Of a stretch of 64,000 nucleotides of DNA, positions 7,695 to 16,845 are shown in pieces. Location of the stretch: positions 2,294,001 through 2,358,000 of the forward strand of contig OY764162.1 in the NCBI GenBank assembly GCA_963668185.1, given 5' to 3'. A model generated the notes under the pieces. It saw only the letters and a list, made by a program, of their open reading frames with translations. It ran no database searches and was not told the origin of the DNA. How positions within the stretch are numbered: the first letter of the stretch is position 1; every line of letters begins with the position of its first letter. Origin of the DNA: G963668185 sp963668185. GTDB taxonomy: Bacteria > Chloroflexota > Dehalococcoidia > Lucifugimonadales > G963668185. A program made the translations under genes and the position numbers.

Positions 7695-9992
7695 TCACTC
7701 GCCGCCTGGGTTCGCGGCGCCCGGCGTGGGATTGTCCACCGTCCGGAACTCTCCTATTGCATCCGGCGTCCTCGCGAAGCTCATGCCCTCGCCGGCCTGT
7801 CCTTCGTCCCAATCGACCTCGTCCGCCAGCGCGCCGTCCGCCGTCCAGACGCCCAGCTCCTCGTCTCCTCCCAGCGCGAAACCGGGCCAGCCGTCCTTGT
7901 CCAACTCGATTTGCAGGTACTCGCCCGGCAGGATCACGAGATCGGCGGGGAACGCGACCCGCTTGGCTGCGTCCTTAAGGTCGTCGGCCACCACGAAGGC
8001 GTCCAGCGCTATTGCCTCGCCGGAAGCGTTGTACAACTCGAACCAGTCCAGCGGGTCGCCTTTGGAAGCCACCTCGTTTATGACCAGTCCGGCGTCCGCC
8101 GCAGGCGCGTCTGGACTTTCATCCTCGTAGTCGGGCGGGACGGCCCCGAAGAAGCCGGAGAAGCTGCCGGCGACCGCCGCGCCCTGCTCCGTTCCCGCTT
8201 CCGAAAGCTCCAGCTTGCCCGCGGTGAAGGGTATGAAGCTGTCCGGCGAGGCCGCTCCGGCGGGTATGGTCCACACGCCGCCGGCGATTTCGTCCTCTCC
8301 GATTACGAGGACGGCGCCCCCTGTCATCCGGGACAAGGGCAGCGCAACGGTCATGCCGCTCACGGAGCCGTCCGGCTCCAGCACGAAGACGGCTACGGAC
8401 GCCAGCTTCTCGACGCCCGGCAGCAAGGCCCGTTCCTCCGGGCTGGCGTGGCCGGCGACGGCGGCCATGACCTCTTCGGATACCTCGACTCCGTCCAGCA
8501 GCAGGCGGGTGACAACGCCGCCCTCGAAGGGATTGGCGCTTTTGTTGCTTCCCCAGGCGGTCTCGAAGCTCAACTCCAAGTGTCCCGATCCCCCGGCCGG
8601 GTCCGGTTCTACGGGTTCGGGCCATTCCGGCGGTTCCGGCGTGATGTCGGCCAAGATTTCGCCGCGCCGCTTCAGTATGAACTTCTGCACCCTCTCGGCG
8701 TCTTCGGCGGCCTCCTCCCCTGCTTCCGGCAAAGCGTGCCGCCGGACGACGGCGGCCATTCGATCGACGCTCGCCAACAACTCGTCCTCGTTCCAGGCGG
8801 TATCCAGCAGTTCTTTCAGGCGGGCTGCGTACTTCGATCGCCAGTCGGGATCGTTGTACAGCCGGTTGGGGATGGCGGAGAGCGCCAGCACGGACGGGGG
8901 CGGATCGCTTATGTTGTCGAAGATGTTGGGGTCTTCTTCCAGGTGGAAGGTGCTATCGACTCCCCACGGGATGAACACGAAGGGGCCGTTCGCCTCCCTG
9001 TAGAAGTGGTAGTTGTTGCGGTTGCCCGCGTAACCGTCCCAGTGGCCCACCAGCGCTTCGGCGGCCCAGAACGTCAGGAAGCGGTCCATGTCAACGGCCC
9101 CGGCCAGTGCCTCCAGGCCTGCGTCCGACGGGTCCTGAAGCGCCGCCACGACGGTATCGATTTCCGACCAGTCGTCGGCGTCTTCGTTGGTCTTCTTTTC
9201 TATGGTGCCTCGATAGTACGGCGTGAAGTCGCTTACGGTTCCCTCGTACAGGTTGCCCTCGGCGCTGTCGAAGTGGCGCGCCAGGAACGGCTTCTTGATC
9301 TCCTCCACGTGAACGTAGAGGCCCAGGTCCTTTCCGTTTACGGCAACCGTGGCGAAGTTGCACCGCGGCGAAGGCAGCCCCGCGGCCGCGAAAACCTGGT
9401 ACGACAGGCAGGTGTTGAGCATCGAGGGGTCCTGGATGCTGTTGTTCAGCGTCATCCGCTCGATGACGCCGCCAAGGGACTGGTCGTCCACGTACTTGTC
9501 GAACCGGAGCTTGAGCGACGGCTTGGTGTCGCTCTGGGACCCGATGAACCCCTTCTTGCGGACGCCGACGTTGGAGTAGGCTTCCCCGTCCACCGTCACC
9601 GCGCCCGAAAACCAGGTGTAGATGTTCGCAAACGGGCGGGACAGGTTGTATTCCTCTATCTCGGCCATCAAGTCCTCGAACGTGCGGGTCTGGCCGCGCA
9701 GGGTGTCCCAGTCCGCGGGCGCGATTTCGACCTCTATGTTCAGAACGCGGTCGAGGGCGAAGTAGGCGTCGCTGGGCTCGGCGTCGCCAGCCGGCGCGGG
9801 CGGCGGGACGGCGGTTGGCGCAACTGCGGGCGTGGGCCCAGGCTCGGCGTCGTCGGCCGGCGTGGGCGTCGCGACGGCGGCGGGATCACCTGCGGGCGTG
9901 TGCTCGGGACCGGCGTCCTGCCCGCACACAGCAAGCAGGACGGCTAGAACCGCCAGGCCGACCGCCGCCAGTATTCCTGCGCGGCCATTCAA
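7695..9992 (-). CDS. Secreted CotH-kinase family lipoprotein with C-terminal lamin-tail domain
   Basis: A 765-residue exported protein. The N-terminal hydrophobic segment ends in LLAVC (Cys about residue 23), a probable lipobox, followed by a Thr/Pro/Ala linker. The CotH kinase-like domain spans roughly residues 85-460. It shows NVGVRKKGF, LYVHVEEIKKPFL, WDGYAGNRNNYHFY and FIPWGVDSTF, the conserved stations of this atypical protein kinase fold. Residues about 650-765 form a lamin-tail domain (LVINEVAS...DWFELYNASGEAI...). It is on the opposite strand to the phage genes and sits between the tail-tube gene and its partial copy, so it is probably host cargo. The likely role is cell-surface protein phosphorylation or adhesion. 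Confidence 0.85.
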   Translation of the reverse strand: MNGRAGILAAVGLAVLAVLLAVCGQDAGPEHTPAGDPAAVATPTPADDAEPGPTPAVAPTAVPPPAPAGDAEPSDAYFALDRVLNIEVEIAPADWDTLRGQTRTFEDLMAEIEEYNLSRPFANIYTWFSGAVTVDGEAYSNVGVRKKGFIGSQSDTKPSLKLRFDKYVDDQSLGGVIERMTLNNSIQDPSMLNTCLSYQVFAAAGLPSPRCNFATVAVNGKDLGLYVHVEEIKKPFLARHFDSAEGNLYEGTVSDFTPYYRGTIEKKTNEDADDWSEIDTVVAALQDPSDAGLEALAGAVDMDRFLTFWAAEALVGHWDGYAGNRNNYHFYREANGPFVFIPWGVDSTFHLEEDPNIFDNISDPPPSVLALSAIPNRLYNDPDWRSKYAARLKELLDTAWNEDELLASVDRMAAVVRRHALPEAGEEAAEDAERVQKFILKRRGEILADITPEPPEWPEPVEPDPAGGSGHLELSFETAWGSNKSANPFEGGVVTRLLLDGVEVSEEVMAAVAGHASPEERALLPGVEKLASVAVFVLEPDGSVSGMTVALPLSRMTGGAVLVIGEDEIAGGVWTIPAGAASPDSFIPFTAGKLELSEAGTEQGAAVAGSFSGFFGAVPPDYEDESPDAPAADAGLVINEVASKGDPLDWFELYNASGEAIALDAFVVADDLKDAAKRVAFPADLVILPGEYLQIELDKDGWPGFALGGDEELGVWTADGALADEVDWDEGQAGEGMSFARTPDAIGEFRTVDNPTPGAANPGGE

Positions 9993-10066
9993 ATTCGTTT
10001 CCTTTCAGTCCGCAGGCCGAAGAGCGAGGGTGCATCATAGCTTGCCGTCCAAATTCCCGTCCAACA

Positions 10067-10192
10067 GGCGCGACCAAGTACAGCGGCAACTGCTGGGTGG
10101 CGGCATACGAGATCGTTTCGAAGGTCGGAAGCCAGGTGGAGTTCGAGGCAGTCCTGCGCGTGAACGGCGCGGTCGCCAGGGGTACTTTCTGA
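10067..10192 (+). pseudogene. Truncated duplicate of tail tube gene 3' end
   Basis: In frame, 41 codons (GATKYSGNCWVAAYEIVSKV... to GAVARGTF and TGA) match the last 41 codons of the 7090-7515 gene (7390-7515) at almost every residue. Many differences are third-position. The match starts abruptly at 10067, with no start codon or ribosome site. It is the relic of a second tail-tube gene or one side of an old duplication around the CotH gene. Confidence 0.8.
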
Positions 10193-10209
10193 GGAAGCCG
10201 GCTGGCGGC

Positions 10210-11727
10210 CTAGTCCCCATCCCCGGAGGCCGCCGCGGGACGTGCGGGCACGGGTTCCAGGGTCGGCGGGGCTTCGCTCCTGAAGTAAGAAATGACCAGC
10301 GCGACGCACGCCAGGCCCGTCGAGACCATGAACGACCGGCTGATGCCGGCCACGAATGCCCTGTACACGCCCTCCCCGGCGTCTTGAGTGATCGCGGACA
10401 AGCTAGGCTCGTAGCCGTACGACGCCATTGCGAACGTGACGATCGTCGTCGCGATCGCCACTCCGGCCACATTGGCCGTTGTGCGTGTGGTGTTCAGGAA
10501 GGCCGAGACTATGCCGTACTTGCGGCGGTCTGCCGCTCCCATGATCGCGCTCGTGTTCGGGGAGGAGAACGTGCCCATGCCGACGCCGGACAGCGCCATC
10601 CCAATGGCCACCATGTAGGCCGGCGAGTCGAGATCGAGTTGCGAGAACAGGAACATCGCTGAAGCCGAGATCGTCATTCCCGCCACTGTCAGGTAGCGCG
10701 TTCCTATCTTGTCGGACAGCCGGCCGACCAACGGGCTGGACAGCGCCATTCCCACAGAACCGGGCACAAGCAGCAAGCCAGCCTGGCTGCTGGAGAACTG
10801 AAGCACCTCGATCAGGTAGAACGGCATCATGAAGAACACGGTGGTGCCGCCCAGGAAGGACAGGAACCTGGCCGATACGCCCATCGAAAAGGCCCTGCTC
10901 TTGAATAGCGACAGGTCGAGCATCGGGTTCGGCGCCCGCATCTCCCACCAGAGGAAGACTACGACAAACACCGTGGCCGCGACGAGTCCGGTGACAACCG
11001 GCGCGGAGCCCCAACCGAACCTGTACGCGTTGGTCATCGACAGCAGGAACACGACTAGCCCGCCCGACGACAGGCTCGCGCCGAGCCAGTCGAAGCTCTC
11101 TCGCGAGACGCCGCCTTCCGTCCGCTTCGGCCTCGGCATGTTGAAGATGAGCAGCGCGAGGAGTGCCGCCAGTATGCCCACAGGCACCGTGGCGAAGAAC
11201 ACCGACCGCCATCCGAGCGACTCCACAAGCAGGCCGCCCACTATGGGGCCGCTGATGGCCCCCGTGCCGATGATGGTCATGTACAGACCCAGGGCACGCC
11301 CGCGCTGCTGCGGCGGGAAGATGTCGGCGATCATCGCCATGCTGTTGGCCTGGATCGCCGCCGATCCCACGCCCTGCAGCAGCTTCCCGCCGATCACCAT
11401 CAGGAGCACGGGGGAACTTCCGCCAATGGCGGCGGCGCACACGTAAACAATGAACCCGGCTATGTACACCTCCTTGCGGCCGATCATGTCCGCGAGGCGG
11501 CCCATCGGCATGAGGAACGCGCTCGTGGCCAGGGTGTAGCCGAGGCTCACCCACTGCACGGTGGGGATGTCCGCGTGGAAGTGGTCCGCGATCCTGGGCA
11601 GCGCGATGTTGGTGCCGGACTGGTCCATCACGGTGAGGAAGAGGCCCACGAACAGCGCGCCGTAGGCCCACCAGTGGTAGTTGGGGTTGCGGGCCACCCA
11701 GGCGGTGAAGTTGCCTAGCATCATCAC
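10210..11727 (-). CDS. MFS drug:H+ antiporter, DHA2 (EmrB/QacA) family
   Basis: A 505-residue membrane transporter with about 14 hydrophobic segments, the DHA2 topology. Near the first segment is FLTVMDQSGTNIALPRIADHF, the motif typical of this family. GRLADMIGRKEVY is the loop 2-3 motif A and GTGAISGPIVGGLLVES is the motif C antiporter signature. The likely role is proton-driven export of drugs or hydrophobic compounds. The start is MMMLGNFTAW, with the next Met two residues in as an alternative. No regulator is adjacent. The substrate cannot be inferred. Confidence 0.9.
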   Translation of the reverse strand: MMMLGNFTAWVARNPNYHWWAYGALFVGLFLTVMDQSGTNIALPRIADHFHADIPTVQWVSLGYTLATSAFLMPMGRLADMIGRKEVYIAGFIVYVCAAAIGGSSPVLLMVIGGKLLQGVGSAAIQANSMAMIADIFPPQQRGRALGLYMTIIGTGAISGPIVGGLLVESLGWRSVFFATVPVGILAALLALLIFNMPRPKRTEGGVSRESFDWLGASLSSGGLVVFLLSMTNAYRFGWGSAPVVTGLVAATVFVVVFLWWEMRAPNPMLDLSLFKSRAFSMGVSARFLSFLGGTTVFFMMPFYLIEVLQFSSSQAGLLLVPGSVGMALSSPLVGRLSDKIGTRYLTVAGMTISASAMFLFSQLDLDSPAYMVAIGMALSGVGMGTFSSPNTSAIMGAADRRKYGIVSAFLNTTRTTANVAGVAIATTIVTFAMASYGYEPSLSAITQDAGEGVYRAFVAGISRSFMVSTGLACVALVISYFRSEAPPTLEPVPARPAAASGDGD

Positions 11728-11769
11728 ATCCTAGCTTTCCGCCATAGCCCGCGAAAGAGATTCCACCCC

Positions 11770-11840
11770 GCTCATGGTTCGACAAAGCCTGTACTGAGCT
11801 TGCCGAAGTGCTCACCACGAACGGAATCTGATTCGGGCAC
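11770..11840. repeat. Degenerate dispersed repeat fragment
   Basis: The sequence around GGTTCGACAAAGCCTG...GCTCACCACGAACGG resembles a degenerate copy of a common dispersed element of the GTTCGACAGGCTCACCACGAACGG type. It is non-coding. Confidence 0.35.
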
Positions 11841-11850
11841 ATCCGAATAC

Positions 11851-11881
11851 TTGAATTGACGGCAAGCACCCCATCTATAAT
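11851..11881 (+). promoter_or_regulatory. Candidate promoter of the PIG-L deacetylase gene
   Basis: A consensus -10 TATAAT (11876-11881) has TTGAAT at 11851-11856 (19-base spacer) and TTGACG at 11856-11861 (14-base spacer) as possible -35 boxes. It points to the gene starting at 11965. Confidence 0.45.
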
Positions 11882-11964
11882 CACGAGTCGGGCGGCTGCC
11901 GGGTCTCGCCGGGCCGCCGACGATGACACGCCATCGCGTGATAGCTCAGGAGACCATCGCACGC

Positions 11965-12657
11965 ATGAACGAAACGCAGAGAGTCTTAGTGGTGACACCG
12001 CACCCGGACGACGCCGAGTCCGGATGCGGCGGGACGATAGCCAAGCTGTGCAGGCAGGGCAAGGAAGTCGTGCTCGTAGTCTGCACGAACGGCGACAAGG
12101 GCAGCAACGACCGCGAGATGAAGCCCGAGCGCCTCGCCGCGATACGGGAGGAGGAACAGCTCGAGTCGGCCAAGGTGCTTGGCCTGGAAGACGTCGTTTT
12201 CCTCCGATACCCGGACCAGGGACTGGAGGAGGGTGACGAGTTCAGGGAGGACATCGTCAGGCTGATCCGCGAGCGGAGGCCCGACCTGGTGATCACCATC
12301 GACTCCGGCAGCCGCTACATCCGCCACCGTGACCACTACAACTGCTTCCGCGTGGTTCTCGACGCGGTGTTTCCGTACGCCCGCGACCACATGGCCTACC
12401 CGCAGCACCTGGAGGCCGGACTTGAGCCGCACAACGTGCCCGAGGTGTGGCTGTTCAGGCCGTCCGAGCCTGACCTGTTCATAGACATCACGGACACTTT
12501 CGACGTCAAGTATGAAGCGCTTTACAAGCACGCCAGCCAGGTGGGCGAGCGGTCATGGGAGCGCGAGGAGCGCGCCCGGAACCGCGCTTCCGAGGTTGGC
12601 AAGAAGATCGGCGTGCAGTTCGCGGAGCAGTTCAGACGGATCGAACTCTTCCGGTAA
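11965..12657 (+). CDS. PIG-L/LmbE family N-deacetylase
   Basis: A 230-residue zinc hydrolase of the LmbE/PIG-L family (GlcNAc-PI, MshB and BshB relatives). PHPDD at residues 12-16 supplies metal ligands and the general base, and ESGCGGTIAKL follows. The later HRDHYNCFRVV segment gives the second His ligand region. It probably removes an N-acetyl group from an amino sugar or thiol conjugate. ATG 11965 was chosen because LmbE proteins start just before the VVTPHPDD strand and AGGAGA lies upstream. An upstream start at 11923 is possible. The CoA-transferase gene follows after 35 bases. Confidence 0.88.
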   Translation: MNETQRVLVVTPHPDDAESGCGGTIAKLCRQGKEVVLVVCTNGDKGSNDREMKPERLAAIREEEQLESAKVLGLEDVVFLRYPDQGLEEGDEFREDIVRLIRERRPDLVITIDSGSRYIRHRDHYNCFRVVLDAVFPYARDHMAYPQHLEAGLEPHNVPEVWLFRPSEPDLFIDITDTFDVKYEALYKHASQVGERSWEREERARNRASEVGKKIGVQFAEQFRRIELFR

Positions 12658-12692
12658 TCGGCGCGCCGGGGCGCGTCCCAGGAGTCGTTGAC

Positions 12693-13958
12693 ATGCCCGG
12701 CCCTCTGGATGGCGTGAAGGTACTGGAGTTCACGGAGATCATCGCCGGCCCGTTCGGCGGTCTGCTGCTGGCCGACATGGGCGCGGACGTGATCAAGGTG
12801 GAGCCGCCGTGGGGGGAGCCGTGGCGCTTCATCCAGCAGGTCGTGCCCAACGAGGGGCGCCAGTACATGTCCCTCAACCGAGGCAAGCGCTGCCTTACGC
12901 TCAACCTCAAGAAGCCGGAAGGGGTCGGGGTCGTCCACCGGCTCATCCCCGATACGGACGTGGTGGCGCTCAACGCCAGGCCGGACGTGCCGCGCAGCCT
13001 CGGCATCGACTACGAGACGCTGTCCGGCATCAACCCCAGGCTCGTCTATTGCAGCAACACCGCCTTCGGCACGGACGGCCCGTGGAGCCGGATGCCGGGC
13101 TACGACATCGTGGCGCAGGGAGTAACGGGCCTGATGACGTCCGAGGGCAAGCTGCGAGAGGACGACCTGCCGGAGCAGATCGTCTCGACAGCCGTGGCCG
13201 ACTACGCCACCGGCCTGGCGATGGCGTGGGGCGTGTCCGCCGCGCTGTTCCACCGCGAGCGGACCGGACGCGGCCAGAAGATCGAGACGAGCCTGCTCGG
13301 CTCGGCGCTTGCGGTGCAGGGCGGCCGCTTCATAGAGGTGGACGCTCGCGACAAGGAGGCCCGCGACGAGTTCCGCGAGGACCTCGCGGCAATGCGGGAG
13401 GCCGGGGTCGCCTACCGAGACCTGCTGAGCCGCCACAGCGAGATGCACAGCTACGGGTCGTCTCCTTACTACCGCACGTACCAGGCCAGCGACGGCGTGA
13501 TCGTGGCCGCCTGCCTCAGCAACCCGCTGCGGATGCGCATGGCCGAGACGCTGGGGCTGGACGACCCGACGCTGGGGCCGGACTACGATCCGTCCACCGA
13601 CGAGGCGCGCGCCGCCGCAGAGGTCGTTGTGGAGCAGGCCAAGGCCATAATCGCGGAGAGGACGGTGGACGAGTGGCTGTCCATTCTTCGCAACGCCGGC
13701 GTGCCGGCCGGGCCGGTCAAGTTCATCGAGGAACTGGTGAACGATCCGCAGGTCGCGGCCAACAACCTCCTGCTCGAAATGGACCATCCCCTGGCAGGGA
13801 AGCACAGGATGGTCGGGCCGTTCATCGAGATGTCCGACTCGCCGCTCAAGCCCGCGCGGCCGGCGCCCGCTCTCGGCGAGCACACCGACGAGGTGCTGTT
13901 CGAAGCCGGGTACTCTGCGGACGACATCGAGCGCCTGCGCGCGGCCGGCGCGATTTGA
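12693..13958 (+). CDS. CaiB/BaiF family (family III) CoA-transferase
   Basis: A 421-residue enzyme of the formyl-CoA transferase family, moving CoA between carboxylic acids. The N-terminus GPLDGVKVLEFTEIIAGPFGGLLLADMGADVIKVEPPWGE split over residues 3-42 is the classic family opening. RGKRCLTLNLKKPEG and PGYDIVAQGVTGLM follow. The C-terminus PAPALGEHTDEVL is also typical. The ATG at 12693 has CCAGGAG 9-13 bases upstream, and the frame upstream is out of family. The substrate is unknown. Such genes are abundant in SAR202-type Chloroflexota. Confidence 0.92.
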   Translation: MPGPLDGVKVLEFTEIIAGPFGGLLLADMGADVIKVEPPWGEPWRFIQQVVPNEGRQYMSLNRGKRCLTLNLKKPEGVGVVHRLIPDTDVVALNARPDVPRSLGIDYETLSGINPRLVYCSNTAFGTDGPWSRMPGYDIVAQGVTGLMTSEGKLREDDLPEQIVSTAVADYATGLAMAWGVSAALFHRERTGRGQKIETSLLGSALAVQGGRFIEVDARDKEARDEFREDLAAMREAGVAYRDLLSRHSEMHSYGSSPYYRTYQASDGVIVAACLSNPLRMRMAETLGLDDPTLGPDYDPSTDEARAAAEVVVEQAKAIIAERTVDEWLSILRNAGVPAGPVKFIEELVNDPQVAANNLLLEMDHPLAGKHRMVGPFIEMSDSPLKPARPAPALGEHTDEVLFEAGYSADDIERLRAAGAI

Positions 13959-13991
13959 GCGCCGCTTTACTAGGGAAGCGGCCTGCCCGCC

Positions 13992-14000
13992 TGCTATAAT
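13992..14000 (+). promoter_or_regulatory. Extended -10 promoter before ferredoxin
   Basis: TGCTATAAT is an extended -10 element. It follows a GCCGCTT...AAGCGGC stem (13961-13982) that may end the CoA-transferase transcript. It lies 91 bases upstream of the ferredoxin start. Confidence 0.55.
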
Positions 14001-14090
14001 TCCGCCCGTCACAAACCAGAACTGAAACAGCGGTCCCCGAAGGCACACGCCAAAGTTCGCCTGGAGGCCGCCGGGAGGTAAATCGGAGGC

Positions 14091-14345
14091 ATGACCTACA
14101 TCATTACGGAGCCGTGCGTTGGAGTTAAGGACGCGTCATGCGTTGACGTGTGTCCGGTCGACTGCATCTACACTACCGACGATGACAACATGTACTACAT
14201 CCATCCGGAGGAGTGTATCGACTGCGCGGCCTGCGAGCCGGTCTGCCCCGTCGTGGCGATCTTCGCCGAGGAGGACACGCCTCCCGAGTGGGACAGCTAC
14301 ACGGCCCTCAACTACACATACTTTGGATTCGACCCGCCAACGTAG
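14091..14345 (+). CDS. Seven-iron (3Fe-4S/4Fe-4S) ferredoxin
   Basis: An 84-residue soluble electron carrier. Cysteines at 9, 17, 21 and 25 (CVGVKDASCVDVCPVDC) and at 42, 45, 48 and 52 (CIDCAACEPVCP) match the ferredoxin I pattern of one 3Fe-4S and one 4Fe-4S cluster. The YIHPEECIDC stretch and acidic C-terminus are very close to known thermophile and actinobacterial FdxA proteins. AAATCGGAGGC precedes the ATG. It probably serves dehydrogenases or oxidoreductases elsewhere. Confidence 0.93.
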   Translation: MTYIITEPCVGVKDASCVDVCPVDCIYTTDDDNMYYIHPEECIDCAACEPVCPVVAIFAEEDTPPEWDSYTALNYTYFGFDPPT

Positions 14346-14354
14346 GCCGCGCGG

Positions 14355-14500
14355 AGAACCCCATCCCAACCTTCCCCAGCAGACTGGGGAAAGGGTAAGG
14401 TAAGGACACTTTCCAGTGTTTTAGACACGCCCTTAGATTCCCTTCGAGGGACTCAGGGCAGGCTCTCGCTGCACTCGGAATGACAGAGGCGGGATTCCGG
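14355..14500. repeat. Dispersed repeats in the ferredoxin-aconitase spacer
   Basis: CTTCCCCAG-caga-CTGGGGAAAG (14371-14391) is an inverted copy of the element at 7022-7063, including the flanking AACCCCATCCC. A second unit (14438-14495, TTCGAGGGACTCAGGGCAGGC...GGAATGACAG) is another REP-like motif. No gene is seen. Confidence 0.6.
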
Positions 14501-14544
14501 ATGACGGGGAGCGGGACGTTGCTGGAATCGAGGAGGCAATGACC

Positions 14545-16818
14545 ATGGCTGAGATCGAGTCCACTCCCCAGTTCGTAGAGCGCGTCTATTCGGCCATGCG
14601 GGCCAACCTCGCGGTGGCGTCCCGCCGCATGGGGCGGCCCATGTCGCTTGCCGAGAAGCTGCTCCTGTCCCACGTGGACGACGCCGAGAGCCAGCCGCTC
14701 AGCCCCGGCGAGAGCCAGCTTGCGCTCCGGCCAGACCGCGTCGCGCTGCAGGACGTGCTCGGCCAGACCGCGATGCTCCAGTTCATGCAGACGCGGCGGG
14801 ACCGGGTCGCCGTTCCATCGTCGATACACTGCGACCACCTCGTGCAGGCGCGGGCGGAGGGCGGAATCGACCTCGTCCAGTCGCTGGAGGAGAACTCGGA
14901 GGTGTACGAGTTCCTGAAGTCCGCCGCCGCGCGGTACGGCCTCGGCTTCTGGGCTCCGGGCGCGGGCATCATCCACCAGGTGGTGCTGGAGAACTACGCC
15001 TTCCCGGGCGCGCTCATCCTCGGCACGGACTCGCACACGCCCAACGCGGGCGGCCTCGGCGCGTGCGCCGTCGGCGTGGGCGGCGCGGACGCCGTCGAGG
15101 TCATGGCCGGCCTGCCGTGGGAGGTGCTCTACCCCCTGCGCGTCGGCGTGCATCTCACCGGCGAGATGAGCGGCTGGACCGCGCCGAAGGACGTGATCCT
15201 GCGGCTCGCGGGGGAGTTGACCGTTTCCGGCGGCACGAACGCGATCATCGAGTACATCGGCCCCGGCGCGGACTCGATAAGCTGCACCGGCAAGGCCACG
15301 ATCACGAACATGGGCGCGGAGATCGGCGCGACCACGTCAGTGTTCCCTTACGACGCCCGCATGGCCCGCTACCTGGACGCCACCGGGCGCGGCGAACTCG
15401 CGCGCCTCGCGGACGCGAGCCGGGACATGCTCCGCGCGGACGACGAGGTGGCAGCGAGCCCGCACGACTTCTTCGACCGCGTCGTCGAGATAGACCTTTC
15501 GACGCTGGAGCCGCACGTCGTCGGCCCGCACTCGCCGGACCGCGCGCGGCCCATCTCGCAGCTAGCCGCCGAGGTGGGCGACGCGGACAACGCCTTTATC
15601 GACGAGATAGACGTCGCGCTCATCGGAAGCTGCACCAACTCCTCGTACGAGGACATGTCCCGCGCCGCCGAGGTGGCGCGGCAGGCGTCCGGCCGCGGGA
15701 TCGCCGCCGCGACCGAGCTGATGGTCACGCCCGGCTCGGAGCAGGTGCGGGCCACGATCGAGCGCGACGGGCAGATGGGCGCACTGCAGGAGATCGACGC
15801 CAAGGTGCTGGCGAACGCGTGCGGCCCGTGCATCGGCCAGTGGCGGCGCGAGCGGCTCAAGGAGGGCACGCCCAACACCATCGTCACCTCCTACAACCGC
15901 AACTTCCCGCGCCGCAACGACGGCCGCTCAGAGACGATGAACTTCATCGCCAGCCCTGAGATCGTGGTGGCGCTATCGCTCGCAGGGCGGCTCTCCTTCA
16001 ACCCGCTCAGCGACTCGCTGGACGACGGGCAGGGCGGCGCGTTCACGTTCACGCCGCCTGGCAGAGCGCCGGAGACGCCTGAGAACGGCTTCGACCCGGG
16101 CCGCGGCTTCTACCACGCTCCGCCGGAGGACGGCACGGGCGTGGCCGTCGAGGTGTCGCCGGACAGCGAGCGCTTGCAGATACTGGAGCCGTTCGCGCCG
16201 TGGGACGGCGAGGACATCGTAGATGCGCCTGTGCTCATCAAGACGGCCGGCAAGTGCACGACCGACCACATCTCGCCGGCCGGCCCGTGGCTGCGGTACC
16301 GGGGCCACCTGGAACGGTTCAGCGACAACATGTTCATGGGCGCGACGAACGCCCACACCGGCGACGCCGGCACGACGCTGAACGCGGTCACAGGCGAGCG
16401 GGGCCACGCCGTCTCGCGCGTCGCCCGCGACTACAAGGCGCGCGGCCTCAAGTGGGTTGTCGTGGGCGACGACAACTACGGCGAGGGCAGCAGCCGCGAG
16501 CACGCCGCGCTGTCGCCGAGGCTGCTCGGGGGCGCGGCGGTCATCGTGCGCAGCTTCGCCCGCATCCACGAGTCGAACCTCAAGAAGCAGGGCCTGCTCG
16601 CGCTGACGTTCTCGGACCCGGCGGACTACGACCTGGTGCGCGAGGACGACAGGGTCAGCATCCTCGGCCTGGACGCGCTCGCCGAGTCGCGGCCGGTGGA
16701 GTGCGTGCTGCGCCACTCGGACGGCACGACGGACACGCTGTCGCTCAACCACTCGTACAGCGAGTCGCAGCTTGCGTGGTTCAGGGCAGGCTCCGCGCTG
16801 AACCTCTTTCACCAGTAA
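14545..16818 (+). CDS. acn: Aconitate hydratase, mitochondrial-type
   Basis: A 757-residue TCA cycle enzyme interconverting citrate and isocitrate. The 4Fe-4S ligands are C363 in IGSCTNSSYEDM and C426/C429 in NACGPCIGQW. GDDNYGEGSSREHAA marks the C-terminal swivel domain. Length and motifs fit the mitochondrial-type subfamily rather than the 900-residue AcnA type. AGGAGG at 14531-14536 is eight bases before ATG 14545 but only two before ATG 14539, so the later Met is preferred. A dispersed repeat region precedes it. Confidence 0.95.
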   Translation: MAEIESTPQFVERVYSAMRANLAVASRRMGRPMSLAEKLLLSHVDDAESQPLSPGESQLALRPDRVALQDVLGQTAMLQFMQTRRDRVAVPSSIHCDHLVQARAEGGIDLVQSLEENSEVYEFLKSAAARYGLGFWAPGAGIIHQVVLENYAFPGALILGTDSHTPNAGGLGACAVGVGGADAVEVMAGLPWEVLYPLRVGVHLTGEMSGWTAPKDVILRLAGELTVSGGTNAIIEYIGPGADSISCTGKATITNMGAEIGATTSVFPYDARMARYLDATGRGELARLADASRDMLRADDEVAASPHDFFDRVVEIDLSTLEPHVVGPHSPDRARPISQLAAEVGDADNAFIDEIDVALIGSCTNSSYEDMSRAAEVARQASGRGIAAATELMVTPGSEQVRATIERDGQMGALQEIDAKVLANACGPCIGQWRRERLKEGTPNTIVTSYNRNFPRRNDGRSETMNFIASPEIVVALSLAGRLSFNPLSDSLDDGQGGAFTFTPPGRAPETPENGFDPGRGFYHAPPEDGTGVAVEVSPDSERLQILEPFAPWDGEDIVDAPVLIKTAGKCTTDHISPAGPWLRYRGHLERFSDNMFMGATNAHTGDAGTTLNAVTGERGHAVSRVARDYKARGLKWVVVGDDNYGEGSSREHAALSPRLLGGAAVIVRSFARIHESNLKKQGLLALTFSDPADYDLVREDDRVSILGLDALAESRPVECVLRHSDGTTDTLSLNHSYSESQLAWFRAGSALNLFHQ

Positions 16819-16845
16819 CGGCATCCACGGAGAGGACGAACGCCC

